Under the pieces are notes generated by a model. It was not told where the DNA came from, ran no database searches, and saw only the letters and a program-made list of their open reading frames with translations. Positions 23,030-35,500 of a stretch of DNA of 64,000 nt are shown here, piece by piece; positions within the stretch are counted from its first letter, which is position 1, and every line of letters begins with the position of its first letter. Position numbers and translations under genes: made by a program. This stretch comes from Rhynchosporium graminicola (taxonomy: Eukaryota; Ascomycota; Leotiomycetes; Helotiales; Ploettnerulaceae), in NCBI GenBank assembly GCA_900074885.1, contig FJUW01000020.1, positions 426,844 to 490,843 on the forward strand, read 5' to 3'.

Positions 23030-26000
23030 TACTAGTAACTATAATAGCTTATTATCCTCTAAGTAACTATAGTTATCTATTCTATCTTCTTAGGCTTTAA
23101 TCTACTAATCTAGTTTACGCGGAAATCTAAGTTTACTTAGGTTAATAGTATAGAAGTCTCTAAGCTTATATAGAGTACTTATTAAGTCGGAAGCGTTATA
23201 CTAAGTTAGATCTAAGTTATAGCTTAGCTAGCTAACTTAATACTTCAGATTACCTCTTAGGAGCTATATAGCGAGTATATCTTATAACTCTTACTCTTCT
23301 TAAGTAGTAATAACCTCCGGGAGTAGGTTTTATAACTCTTAGCTTAGTAATAAATTATCCGAGTTCTTAAAAAGTAATTCGGGAGCGAATATATTATAAA
23401 TAGAAGATCCTAGGGGTAAATCTAGCTTATAAGAGTATCTGATCTTAGCTAAGACTTAGTATAATCTTACCTAAAGACTAGATAGCTTCTTACTTAGCTA
23501 GTAATTCTTAAGGTTCCTTATAGAGAGAAATACCTTATCTCTAACTTCCTAGTTAATATTACGCTATTTCGGGTCAGTTATAGCGCTTATCTTATACTAA
23601 GTAGCTAGTATATTAGCTTTTATAACCTAGATAGCAGATTTAGTATATTTAGCTAGAGATTTAGTATTAGTATAGTTAAGCTTCTCTTATAGTATCGATC
23701 CGGTAGGTTACTTCTAGTCTTAGCTATTCCGTAGTAGTATACTATATTTAAGGGTATATAGCGCTATACTAATAGAATCGTAAGGTAGGGTTACTTAGGC
23801 GCGGTCTATTATTAGTAGTAGTTCGCCTTAGTTACTCTAGTAGTAATTAACGAAAAGTCTAAGGCGTTAGTTAATATACTAATTTATAATCTCCGTTTAT
23901 CTATCGGTTTACTAGTAGAAAGAGATAAAGAGCTTAACTTTAACTCTAATTATATAGTAAAACTCTTACTAGAAGGATAAGACTAGCTAAGTTCCTTAGT
24001 CGGATATAATTAACTTAGGAGTATATCCGAAATAATATATCTATTAGATAAATAATATCGCTATCCTGCGGGTATCGATATTATAATAGTATAGTATTAA
24101 TATAGAGCTTTTCCTTAGGTAGTCGATAAATACTAATATCCTATTAAATCCTTAGTTATTAGGCAGGAAGTCCTTAAAATCTATAGCTAAGTACTATATA
24201 AAGTAGCTAAGTACTAGTAATAAGTAGAGGAATCCTTACTATTTCGTCTGTTTCGGATAAGAGTACTAGTAGGGGCGGTAATTATAAGTATATTATTTCA
24301 TATCTAATACGAGTCTTTTCTAATAGTAATAAGTAGAAATTATTTCGGCGATCTTATAAGCGTTTAAATAGATAGAGGAAACTTAATCGTAGACTTCGCT
24401 GATTAAATAGGTATATAGCGAGATATAGCGTTATACGTATAGATAACTATTATAAAGTAGTAAATTATTATTAATAATATAATTATCTCTTAATATATTT
24501 TATTCCCTAGAGAATAATTCTCAGTTGAATTAGTATAGTTTCTCGATTAAATTAAAGGAGTTACGTATAAGTTCCGATAGCGTATTAGTCCCTAGTGATA
24601 TTAAGTATATATAACTAATTTAATCGATATAATACTTAGCTAGTTCCGCGTTAATCCTAAGGTCTAAGTAGTCTAAAGATAGTAAAACCCAAGATCTATT
24701 ATCTTATTTCTATTATTCCTATATCCTTAGATCTTATTTCCTATAGCTAAGGATATTAGCTTTAGCGTTATCTTTACTAAGCGTATATATAATTTAAAAG
24801 TTAAATTCGGAAAGGAATTCTATTTATTTAGCTTACTTACTAGTTAGGACCTTAGTAGTTATAAAGTACTCTAAAGATTAATAGTCTATATATACGCTAG
24901 TATAGCGGTTTAGAGATATAAGTTCCGGTCTCTATTTCCGGAAAGACTTAATAATAGCGTATAGCTCCTTATCGTAGATCTCCTAGTTTAGTTTATATCT
25001 ATTAAGAATATAAAAGTAAAATCTAATTAAATACTACTAGTTATCTTTATATAATTAAGAGATAACTCTAGTTATTATACTATTAAAGGTATTAGTTTCT
25101 AGTTTAATTTATAATTCAGGGTCGAAATAGTATAGTTTCTATACTAATAGTAGCTATTAATATAAATCGTTAAAGGACTTCTTATAATTATTAGTAAAAT
25201 TCTATAGTACTATAGGCCGAGTAAGCACTAAGAGAGGTTTAGTAATAAGGCCGAAATTCCGAATAAATTAATAATAGAACTTATAGAATCCTAAGAAGGA
25301 TTTTATAGCTATTACTATTTCAGAGTACTTCTAGTTTACTAATAGTATTACCTTCTTAGGATCTAGCTAGATTCCGTTAGTAGTAATAATATATCTGAGG
25401 TATTTAGTCTAAGTAATATAGAATTCGCTTTTCTTAATATCTATTTAGAGTCTAGTATCTATTAAGCGTTATAATACTAATTTAATATATTCCTTATATT
25501 TCTAGAGTATTTCTAAGTATATAAGAATATTATCTAAGTAAGCTATATAGAAATTATCTAAGTAATCTAATAATATATTATTTATATATCGCTAGTATAT
25601 ACTAAATCTATTATAGAGCTTAAAAAGTAATACTTTATATTTATAGGATCCGAAGCGGGTTCGGAAGGTAATATACTCCTCGGATTCAAGGTCTATATAG
25701 ATATAGTTAAATACTACTTAGATATCTAGTTTAGTAAAGATTATTACTTTAGATATATAAATTAAGAGCTTATTAATCCTAAGTATTAAGTAGGAATCCT
25801 TTCGAGTAATCGTATTAAGCTTATAATAGTCGATACAGAAGCCTAATCCTCTATCGGCTTTCTTAATAAATAGTATAAGTAATATAAAGGGACTTTAGCT
25901 AGATTCAATAAATCCCTTATCTAAGTTCTCTATAAAGTACTCCTTAGTTACTTATAGTTCGTCTATAGATTACTAATATAAAAGTAAATATATATTAAGT

Positions 26001-26920
26001 AATAGTTCTTCTAGAATAATTTTATAATTATATAAGCGATATAGCGGAAGAATATTAGAATCCCGCTTAGAAAAAGCCTCTTAAGAGTATAGTATTATTC
26101 CGATAGCTTTTTAGCTATAAGTCGTTCGGTATCAGGATCCTTAGGAGAGTTACTATTTAGATAGTCTTATAAGAAGTAATCTATCTTATAGATACTAGTA
26201 AAGAATAATTCAGAACTTTTATATTTTATATTAAAATAAAAAGCTATAGTACTAATTTAGTAAATCGGAACCGGTTTCTAGATCCTCGGAAGTTAAGAGG
26301 AATACTTATAATAGAGTTTCAGCGTAAGTACTTTTCTTAATAAATTCGAAGCGGAAAGAGGTTCTGATTTCTTAGCGATAAGCAGAAATAAGTTAAAGAG
26401 TAAAGATAATATATTAATATACTATATCGCTACTATTTAGTATAATCGGTATTAGTCTAGCTAGTTTATAGCTAAGTCCTGCGCATTAGTACCGATTTAG
26501 TAAGATCGATTAATACTTGGTTTATAAGGTAATAGAGTTATAATTATCTTCTTATTATATTAGAAAGTAACTAGATATTATTCTAGCTATAGTAGCTTAT
26601 AGTAGAGTATATCTAGCTTAACCTGAAATCGTTATATCTATTTAATACTAATAATTATATCTTATTATACTAAATCAAGGAGAATAAAAGAGTAGTTATA
26701 AATACGCTTACTATTAATAGAAAGGTATAAACGTATAAAATAGGTAATATAGGTTCTAATAGACTATTAGAACTTACGTTTTAGAATAGAATAAGGTAGT
26801 AGCTCGATTTTAATACTAAGGGCCCCTGATAGTTATCTAGTAAGAGTATAATTAATAAATAAATAACTATTCGCTCTGGTATTAATTAAGCTATTTATAG
26901 AGACTCCTAGCTTATTTATA
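23030..26920 (-). pseudogene. gypsy C pol: PR, RT, RNase H, integrase
   Basis: Minus-strand copy of gypsy A pol. Protease at about 26850-26900 (LINTRANSYLF; catalytic Asp changed to Asn), RT about 26000-25200 with YLDN at 25529-25540, RNase H about 25100-24700, integrase about 24400-23400. More heavily mutated than copia B. All stops that I checked are TAA/TAG. Confidence 0.82.
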
Positions 26921-26999
26921 TTAATTATAATCGGGTATATAAATTACTTATCTCTTATTAGGGAGTTAAGGTCCAGATTAGAGAGATTATACTTATATA

Positions 27000-28650
27000 A
27001 ACCTAAGAAGGAGTTTTTACTTAGGCCTTATTATTTCCCTTTAGTATTAGTCCAGATTCGGAGAGTATATCTTCCTCTACTTCCTTAGTTACTTAATCCT
27101 CTTCCGGAAATTCGTTAATTAATTAAACCTTAAGCGGATTAGGATAGTTTAGCTTAATATAACTAAGCTATCTATAATCGTAATAACTAGGGGATTCTCT
27201 AGTCGAGGTAGTAGGGCGTTTTAGCGCGGAGGAAGTACTAGACTATACTAGGGTAAAGGTACGTACGTATAGTACAGGAGTAGTTTATCGAGAGGCTAAG
27301 CTTAGGGACTAGTAAGGAGTAGAACTAGTAAAGGTCGTAGTAGTAATAGTAGGCTTATAATATTATACCGGGATAATAGCTTTCTCGGGATAAGTATATT
27401 CTGAGTTATAGCGATATTTAGTATTAAAAGAAAGTAAGGATCTAACTATAGAAGCGTAGTCCTTATTCTATATTAGTTTAATAATAAGAGTTAAAGCGCG
27501 TAAGGATAGTATAATCTTATCCTATATATAGAAGAACTACTCCTTCTTTTCAACTTTACTTTAGATAATAGCGCTTTAAAATCGATTACGAAACTCGGCG
27601 AAAGTCTCGCGTATATAGCTAAGTTATTATATTTCTAAGTAGTAGAAAGTATTATAATAATTATCTTCTTCTAATCTAATAAAGAAGTTTTCTTCTAATA
27701 AGGAGATTATTTTATTATTAGTCTTAAACTTATTAATAAGGTACTAAAGCGTAAGATACTCCTTAGCTAATCTAGTAGCTAGTCCCTATACGAGAACGCG
27801 CTAGAAGAAGTCCGTAAGGTAATAGTTAGCGTTTATAGCTAGCTAGTCTCGTATTAATACTCTCTATTAGAGAAAGGTAAGGTCCGACCTATTATCTAGG
27901 GGCAGGATCTTCTTAGTAAGATAAGACTTCTTAGGGCGTGACTTTACTAATTCGGCGCTAGGAGAGAGAGATAGTTTATTAGGAATAATATCCTCTCTCT
28001 TAGTACTATATATCGGAATAGAGTTTATTAGCTTATTAAATTCTATTATACGCGGAAATTATAGTATTAGTTCTAGTAAGAGAATCGAAGATAAGCGAGA
28101 GACCCCTATAAGGAACTTATCTTATACGGAGATTAGTCTATCTATAGTATCTTCTAGAGAGTTATTCTTCTTCTCTTAGTCTACTAATTATTATAAGAGG
28201 GAATAGATCAGGTTCGAGTCACTTATAGTAATAGGAGTACTTAGCGATTATACTCCTAATAAATTTCGCTTTTATTTTCCTTTCCTTCTTAGTTAGTACT
28301 TCTTTAATAAAGTATTAATATTCTCTAAAGTAAGAGATATTTAGAGTAAGGAAAGATATAATAAATTAAGTTCAGAGGTAGAGTAGGAGGAGTCGCGTTA
28401 GGTCCTCCTAGAACTAGAGGAGTCTCTAGTTTATTAGTTAGAAGCTATTCTAGTAGCTGAAAAAGGGGTATATTAGGGCTCTTTCGGCGGCGATACGTAG
28501 AAGTTAAAGTTCCGGGGTATTTATTATACTTTCTTCAAAATCTATCTATAATTCCTTTATACTAAGAGAGTTATTAAAGGAGTATTAGTAAAGACCTCCT
28601 CTATTATACTATTTATAATAAGCTGAATTAAACCCTGATTTATAGTTATC
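27000..28650 (-). pseudogene. gypsy C gag
   Basis: Collinear with gypsy A gag. The zinc knuckle region at about 27140-27190 reads RYYDYR.LSYIKLNY, its Cys/His codons lost. The 5' leader and primer region (rc of 28720-28758) match A and D. No intact frame remains. Confidence 0.72.
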
Positions 28651-28758
28651 TAAGAGATCTCTAGTATCTTAGCTATATATAAGTAATTATCGAATAACTA
28701 ACTTAGTAGTAAGATATTATAGTAAGCTATCTCCGGCTATCTTAATCTTTTTATTTAA

Positions 28759-29026
28759 TATAATAATATAAGACTTAAAGTAGTATATAAGTAAGAATAA
28801 ATAAGTAGAGAGGCTAAGAGCGATCTTATATAATCTACTACGAAGGAAACAAAAAGATAAAGAAGGAAGAAGAAGAGAGATAAGGTATAAAGCACCTTAT
28901 ATATATATACCGGTACTAGTCCGATACTATACTAAGTCGGATACTAGTTCTGCCGGGATACCTATGAACTTGGGCCCTGTTATCTATCCTTCTTCTCATA
29001 TGATATTCAGGTGAGCTGTCGTCATA
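28759..29026 (-). repeat. gypsy C 5' LTR
   Basis: 268 bp; plus-strand left end TATAATAATATAAG is a more mutated form of TATAACGACATAAG, right end GTCGTCATA keeps the original CpA better. Followed by TSD AGTAG. Confidence 0.95.
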
Positions 29027-29031
29027 AGTAG

Positions 29032-29560
29032 GTATTATCGATAATACGATTTATATGCCTACTAATCTCCTCTAGGCTAGTAGAACCGTAGGTAGCTATA
29101 ATAGCTTCCAATAGGTCTTTTGCGCTAGTCTTATCCTTGAATCTATCGAGGTTTTCAAGTGATATAATCGACTTAATAGCGCCTAAAGCCTTCTTATTTA
29201 CACGCTCAAAATCAGCTAGTCTCTAATAGTATTTAATCGCTAGCTCAGGAGAGTAAGAAGTATAATCTATTCTCTTTTCGCTTTACGCGTTAATACGTTC
29301 TTCTGACTTAAAGTAGAGAGCTTAGCTAGGCTTAGTCTTAGTACTATTAATATAAGACATATAGCCGTTTACCTCTAAATAGAGGCTAGCCGCATTAAGC
29401 CACTCTATATAGTTAGAGCGGCCGACTAGCTTATCTCCCTTAAGGAAGATATGATTCCTTATAGGCAGTTTAATAGTACTAAGTACTAAGAGGTCTTTAA
29501 AAGTACAAGTTTTGACTCGTATAAGCTACTAAGTAGCTTGAAAAGATACTAACCTTATCT
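29032..29560 (-). pseudogene. copia B gag, N-terminal part
   Basis: The 5' part of the copia gag, separated from the rest (19805 downwards) by gypsy C. Blocks: KDLLVLSTIKLPIRNHIFLKG, SNYIEWLNAASLYLEVNGY, KKALGAIKSIISLENLDRF, LLEAIIATYGSTSLEEISRH. The arrangement (short WLNAA-type strand, then a UBN2-like helical region) is that of fungal/plant copia gag. Long stop-free stretches remain; the few stops replace Trp/Gln. It reads continuously into SSYKNIDEYTSVIQAS in copy J, proving the reconstruction. Confidence 0.8.
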
Positions 29561-30204
29561 TACCCTTGAAAAAGACAGTAGCTACGCCGAGCTTACTATC
29601 TTACCGAGTTCTTCGCTTAGTTAAAATCAATAGTAGTATATAGCAACTACGTCTATCGTATTTACTATTGAATTAACCTTACTACTAAGCCCAGTTTTAC
29701 CTCATAGCGCCTTAAGTACTACTATTAAGTAACCCTCTCCGAGGATAGCTTCTTATACTTAATAGTAGCTTATATTAGCCGACTTATAATATATACTAAG
29801 CTAAATAGCGATCAGAAGCCATATATTACTACTTAACGATGCCTAGCTTCTAAACTAAGTCAGTAGTAGCTATAGGCACCCCGGAATAAGATCTTAGCCT
29901 TCGTACCTAGGGTCACTAAGTCGTCTCTACTTCTAAAGGCTTCGAGAGGTTATAAGTTATGATTTCCCTGCAACTTCGTCTTAGGGTTAAGGGCCACGAG
30001 TCTGATTCGCTATAGCTATATTAGTAGGGCTCAAAGGGGCTAGCTTACTAGCTAGCTCTAGGCGAAAGAGTTATTGAAAACGACTAAGTAACGCCTAACT
30101 AGGAAGCTCCTTTATCGGTAAGGAGTAATAGAAGCGAGTTTAAGCGAGATCGATCGAAGGAAGAAGCGTCTAATTAGCTGATTTCACTAAGTGAATTACT
30201 ACTA
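29561..30204 (-). other. copia B leader
   Basis: About 640 bp between the 5' LTR and gag, relatively GC-rich and little RIPped, repeated at 42615-43260 in copia J. It begins (minus strand) with TAGTAGTAATTCACTTAGTGAAATC, where a primer site would be; TTCACTTAGTGAA is a small palindrome. I see no complement to the LTR here, unlike the gypsy families, and no ORF. Confidence 0.6.
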
Positions 30205-30690
30205 TATGAAAATTAAAAGTGGAAATCGGCTAAAGGTCAGAATAATAGAATAATAAGTAATCAATTTGACTTACTTTACTAACTTAAAGAGAGCTAACTA
30301 TAGGAGAGATTCTAGCTACTTATATAGCTATATAAGCTCTCTAGAATATTCTATACTACGTAATACAGAACTCCACAGAAGAAGACACGTATACCGTAGA
30401 ATTATACTACGTTAGTAGTACGTTAGTAGAAACCTCTAGAAGTACGATATACGTACTAGGGAGTAGTAAAACTCTTTCGAGAACCTTCATGGTAACTCTA
30501 AGAGTATGCAGGGTACAGGCTGTGGACAAGGTACAGGGTGTAGGTGCCAGGTACAATAAGGTACATAGGCAAGGTACTGAACCAGGTACTAAGACCATGT
30601 ACTGACAAGGTATAGGGTGTGTATGCCAATGCAGGCAAAACTAACCAAGGTACTAGTAAACTGACCAAGGTACTAGTTATAAATCCAACA
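30205..30690 (-). repeat. copia B 5' LTR
   Basis: 486 bp, ends TATGAAAATTAA../..AAATCCAACA on the plus strand, followed by TSD AATAG (30691-30695). It keeps more CpA/TpG in its U3 array than 15272-15759. Confidence 0.95.
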
Positions 30691-30754
30691 AATAGATAAC
30701 TATAGTCACTTAGAGGATAATAAGCTATTATAATTACTAGTATTAAAAATTTAT

Positions 30755-31741
30755 TATTAAGGATAATCCCCTGATTATACTCTATAGTAACACTATATCT
30801 AAAACTCTACTTCCTCTACTACCTCTATATTACTAGCTTTCTTCCCTAAGTTCTCCGGAGCTTCTAGTAAATCTGGAATATCTAGAACCGGAACTACTAT
30901 ATCTAACTCCTTACCTAAATCTACTAATATAGCTCTAGTAGTAGATTAAGTATAATAGCTAATCCTACGAGGTTTCTTCTTTAGAGAAGGTCCGGGAGTA
31001 TCTAGATCCGATACTATCTCTGAACTAGAAAGCAAATTCCTCTTTCCCTTAGTATCAGATATCGTAGCTTTAAATATAGCTTTCTTTATAAATTCCTATA
31101 TAATAGCATTTAACTTCTTTATCTACTTTAACGCTATTTATACTATTAACTTAGACTTCGCTAAATCTACTATTAGAAGATCTAAATCCTATATCGCGTT
31201 AGTATTATACTAGTATCTGAAAGTTTAAGGATCTTAACTTATTACTTTAATAAACTCTAACTCCTTAAATACCTTCTCTATAGATCGCCTTAAAGCTTAA
31301 GTCTCTACTAATTATATAGTAGTAATCTCTAACGCTATAGTAAGAGTAGTAGATTTCGCGAGATAATAGATCTAATTAATAGCTTTATAAGTAGCTATAA
31401 TACTACTCTGATTCAGCTCCGCGTCCTTAGCTTCGCTACTAGGAAGTAAACCGGATAAGACTATATACTCTGTATTAATATAGTCAGGTAACTATAACAC
31501 GTTAGTATATATAACTACGTTCATGATTTAAGTAATATATATACTTATAACTACCTTTTAACACTAAATAATACTTATAAAGCTTAGAGTTAAGCTTATT
31601 AAATAAATATAGAAGTTCTAGAACAGGAGTATTATTATACTTTATCTTAAGGAAAGCGCGAATATATCGCAGGTAATATATATAATACGCTACTGAAAGA
31701 GTACTAGCGGGAACTAGTAAAGGTTATATAAGAGTTAGCAT
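30755..31741 (-). pseudogene. antisense ORF of gypsy A (between pol and 3' LTR)
   Basis: Opposite in strand to gypsy A pol. ATG at 31741-31739 (MLTLI..), then about 325 codons to the stop cluster near 30755. Blocks shared with copy C: YYIYYLRYIRAFLKIKYNN, RRSIEKVFKELEFIKVI, SEIVSDLDTPGPSLKKKPRRISYY, LGKELDIVVPVLDIPDLL. Stops are TAA/TAG only in the part I read. Tail-to-tail with pol. The N-terminal half is rich in Tyr/Leu/Lys, the C-terminal half acidic with a basic KKKPRR patch that could be a nuclear localisation signal. No family recognised; an element-borne accessory gene is my best guess. Confidence 0.6.
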
Positions 31742-32257
31742 TATAGATCCGTGAAACCCCTATCTCTTACCTGAAGACTATCCCTAATACTAAGGCGAGG
31801 AACTTACTTATAATAAGAGAAGAGTTAATTAGGTCGATTAATATATAAGATTATAGTAGACTACTATAGTAATTAGTAATAATACCTACTCTAGGAACTA
31901 TATCGTAGTCTAAGGAGAGTAAACTTATAAGTTTAAGTAGTTATCGCAGTTAAAAAGAAGAAGCTCTAATATTAATAAACCCCTTCCTTTATATACCTTA
32001 CGCTCTACTTAAACTCGACTTCTACTATAAACAGATAAAGTAAATATAGCTTACTGCCTAATTTAGAAGCTACGACTAATATAGTACTATTATAGCGATA
32101 TAACTAATCAGAACCTGATAAAGAATTTACTACTACTAAAAAGCGGCTAGCGCCTATTACGCGAATATCGACGAAAATAGTTATAATAAAGACTAATTTC
32201 TAGTATAAACTATAACCTTCCGAGCTTACGGTTAAGCTCTTCTTAGGGGGGAGGTAA

Positions 32258-32526
32258 TATAACGATAGCTCACCTGAATATCACATGAGAAGAAGGATAG
32301 ATACTAGGGCCTAAGTTTATAGGTATCCCGGCAGAACTAGTATCCGACTCGGTATAGTATCGGACTAGTACTAGTATATATATATAAGGTGCCTTGCACT
32401 CTATCTCCCTTCTTCTTCCTTCCTTATCTTTTTGTTTCCTTCGTAGTAGAACTATATAAGATCGCTCTTAGCCTCCCTACTTGTTTATTCTTGCTTATAT
32501 ACCGCCTCGAGTCTTGTGTCGTTATA
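32258..32526 (+). repeat. gypsy A 3' LTR
   Basis: 269 bp, preceded by the polypurine tract and followed by TSD ATTAT (32527-32531). Less RIPped than the 5' LTR: it keeps CCGCCTCGAGTCTTGTG near its end. Confidence 0.95.
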
Positions 32527-32531
32527 ATTAT

Positions 32532-35500
32532 ACTAATCTATTAGTATACTTTAAAAGGACTAGTACTTACTTACTTTTACTATTAAGTCCTACTTAAACT
32601 AGTAGTATTATAAGATTAATTAAATAATCTATATTAAACCTTATATTATTAACTAATAAACGCCCTTTTTTCTCTTATATTCGCTTCTTATTATATAGAT
32701 TATTCTATTCAAATAAAATATCACTATCGATAAGTAAGTATTTAAAGCTACTCTTATCGAATCGGGCTTAAATTAATTTATTAATACTATACTACGAGTA
32801 GCTATATCCCTCTATTATACCGCGTAGCTTAAGATATACTTATAATTATAATAGATTCTCTACCTAAAGGACTTTCTACTCGGCTTACCTTTCAAGGTTA
32901 TAGATAGTATTATTATTATATACTATTTTATTAAGTAGTTAGGTAGTTTTAAGGCGGATATAAATTATAACTAGCTTTATATAAAAGTAAAGAGATTCTT
33001 AGAATAGCTTATATTTTTATATTAGGTATAAATATTCTAGTTAGTTAACTTAGCGCTTAACGCTAAGTATTATAAGCGAGTCGTTAAGAGCCTGAAGTTT
33101 TAAGTAAGATAAGACTTATTTGTAGTTATTACTAGATAGGTCTTTATAGCCCTTAACTAAAGGCGGGTTAGCGAATAATTACCTTAGTATTCTTAATAGG
33201 ACTATTTAGTTAGGTTAATTATACTAGAAAGTCATGATTTTAGTATAATATTATAGTAGGCTAGTCTATGAAAGGTCTATTAAGTAGAGTATATTATAAA
33301 TAGGCTCTAAGTAGCTAAAGAATATTCTGATACTAGTATAAGAAATCAACTAGAAAGCGATACCTTAGAGGTTTAGTATATTAAGCTTTTAAACTTAAAT
33401 TTAACTGAATTATAATTCTTAAAATCTAAGATAAAGCTTCTAATAGTATACTAAACTTCTCTTAATACTTAATACTAATACTATCTCTTACTAAACTTTA
33501 TTAATATATATAATTGGCGATAAGACTATAGCTAGGCGTAAGAGATTCAGTTAAGGTTAAGACTATTAATATAAGATATTATAGAGAAATATACTTCTTT
33601 CTCCCTTAAATGAACTATCCTATATAAGAAAGTATTAAAGCTATATACCTTATACGAAAGCTATACTCTATAGTAAGAGTAAGTAGTCTTCTATTTCTTA
33701 TCTACTTATTTCGTAATATATTTAAAGTAAAACGTATAGCTTATTACGATTAGTATAATAGTTATATATTTATAGAGGTAGATAAGCTTACTATATTATA
33801 TCTGATATATATTACCCCTTTCGTCTAATATAGTAAAGCAGATATTGTAATCCCGCCTAAATATTCTCTAAGTAACTTATTCTCCGTAATCGAAGTAGTT
33901 ATCCTTTAAGTAGTAGACCTCTTTAACTTTAGTAATATTATTACTTTAATTTACTAAGATAATCTTATAAATATACTAGCTATATCTAATCTAAAAAGGA
34001 GAAATTAGTATTAGAATCTATCTTAGGGTAAGTCTTTATATATAGCTATAGATAGTAAAAGTAAATATACTAGAAAGTCTATTTTTACTTTAACTAAGAA
34101 TATTTAAGTAAATAGTATAATAAGTAATATCGCTAGTAAGATCGATACTTACGGGGTAGATATAGGACGTTAGGCACGAAAAGTAGAGAGTCTAATAAAG
34201 TAATTACTATAGCGCTTCTAAGATCGATTCGAATTATTAGTATTATCCTAGGAAGCTTTATATTTCAGACGTTAGTAGATAGCTAGACTATCTATCTTTT
34301 AGTATTATAAAAATTAAAGGAAGATAGAAACTCTACGATACCTAAAGGTCCTTAAATATATAGCGTTTACTCTTATATATAACCTATAGATACTAGGCCC
34401 TCTTAGGTTACTAAGTAATATAGATTATATATTACTATACGAATAAATATTAGTACTAATCGAAAGGTCTATCTAGTCTTCTATTTAAAAGCTCTATAAT
34501 CTACTCTATACTCTATAGATAACTTCCGATTTCTAGTTTAGCTTTCTTATTTCTAAAAACAGATAGTTATATACTTGAATTATTAGCTAAGATAGCTAAG
34601 AACTCGATACTTATAATTATTAGCTAATTATATTATTACTACTAGAGTATTGATTATATATAATATAGAAGCATAATCGCTAAGGGTTTTATCTTACGTT
34701 AGTAATAAGTTATTCTTTAAAGTCGAAGACGAAAGTATTCCTATCGAACTTACTAGTAATACTACGGACTTAGTTATTAGTTTTAATAAGGAAACTAGTA
34801 TATACCCCTCTCTTAGTATACTTACCTGAAGATTTTTATAGATCGAATTAAGATAGATTAGCTAGTTTAAGATAATCTATTAGTTACTAAGAACCGAATT
34901 ATATTCCTAATTATACTTATCCCTAGCTTATCTGCGCTACTTTCCTACTATAATACTACTAGGTTTTATCTCTTGAATCTAAGTAGCCTTTCGCTTCGCT
35001 GCCTTAATCGCGTTATAACTAACTAACTCCTTTATTATAGTATTATATTTATAGCTCGCGCCGGATACGTTATCGTATTTATTAATTACTCTACTTAGCG
35101 GAAGATCTTTATAATTATAAATGCTAGCTTTAAAAGTACTTTTATTAATATTATTAAATAGCTTTCCGAGACTATTAGTAGTACCGAAGGATTAGCTATA
35201 GATAGGAATACTAAGGACGAATTTAGCTAAGCTAATATTCTAGGGTAAATAGTATTTAATACCTATCTAGGTATCGAAGGGAATTATAGCTAGACTGCTT
35301 ATAGATCTGAAGAAGTTAACTTAATAGGAAGTAAGAGTACTCTAACGATTAATATAGCTTAAGCTATAAGATTCTAAAATTCAATAAACTTATTTATATT
35401 AGTAATATATATTATCTAATAATTAGTTCGCTCGGCTAGATATATAACTATTAGTTAAAAGTAATAAGGTAAGCTAGCGACCGGCTATAAATGTCCTTTA

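Larger units (their letters stand above)
19811..29026 (-). mobile_element. Ty3/gypsy element C, full length, inserted in copia B gag
   Basis: Minus-strand member of the A family: LTRs 19811-20078 (3') and 28759-29026 (5'), TSD AGTAG at 19806-19810 and 29027-29031. The insertion splits the copia gag exactly where copia J reads on uninterrupted (about 43785). Its interior is interrupted by D (21234-22668). Without D it is 7.8 kb, the same length as A. It lies inverted inside A, so A and C form a large nested inverted pair. Confidence 0.95.
15272..30690 (-). mobile_element. Ty1/copia element B, full length, inserted in gypsy A
   Basis: Minus-strand copia with LTRs 15272-15759 (3') and 30205-30690 (5'). 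TSD AATAG at 15267-15271 and 30691-30695. Its interior is interrupted at 19805/29032 by gypsy C; without C it is about 6.2 kb. Order along the minus strand: leader, gag, zinc knuckle, protease, integrase, RT, RNase H, polypurine tract (rc of 15760-15773, AAGGGGGCG). Copies copia-1 and J match it closely. Confidence 0.95.
9319..32526 (+). mobile_element. Ty3/gypsy element A, full length, split by copia B
   Basis: LTRs at 9319-9586 and 32258-32526 flank a gypsy interior that is cut at 15271/30691 by copia B. TSD ATTAT is present at 9314-9318 and 32527-32531. Removing copia B and one AATAG copy restores a 7.8-kb element: 5' LTR, primer site, gag, PR-RT-RNase H-integrase, an antisense frame, polypurine tract (TTAGGGGGGAGG, 32243-32254) and 3' LTR. 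Copies C (19811-29026) and E (51833-56642) are the same family. Confidence 0.93.

Noticed and set aside
33100..34850. Long plus-strand reading with only TAA/TAG stops
   Set aside because: RIP removes TGA in all frames; composition is almost only Ile/Leu/Tyr/Gln/Ser, and the minus strand and another plus frame look equally plausible.
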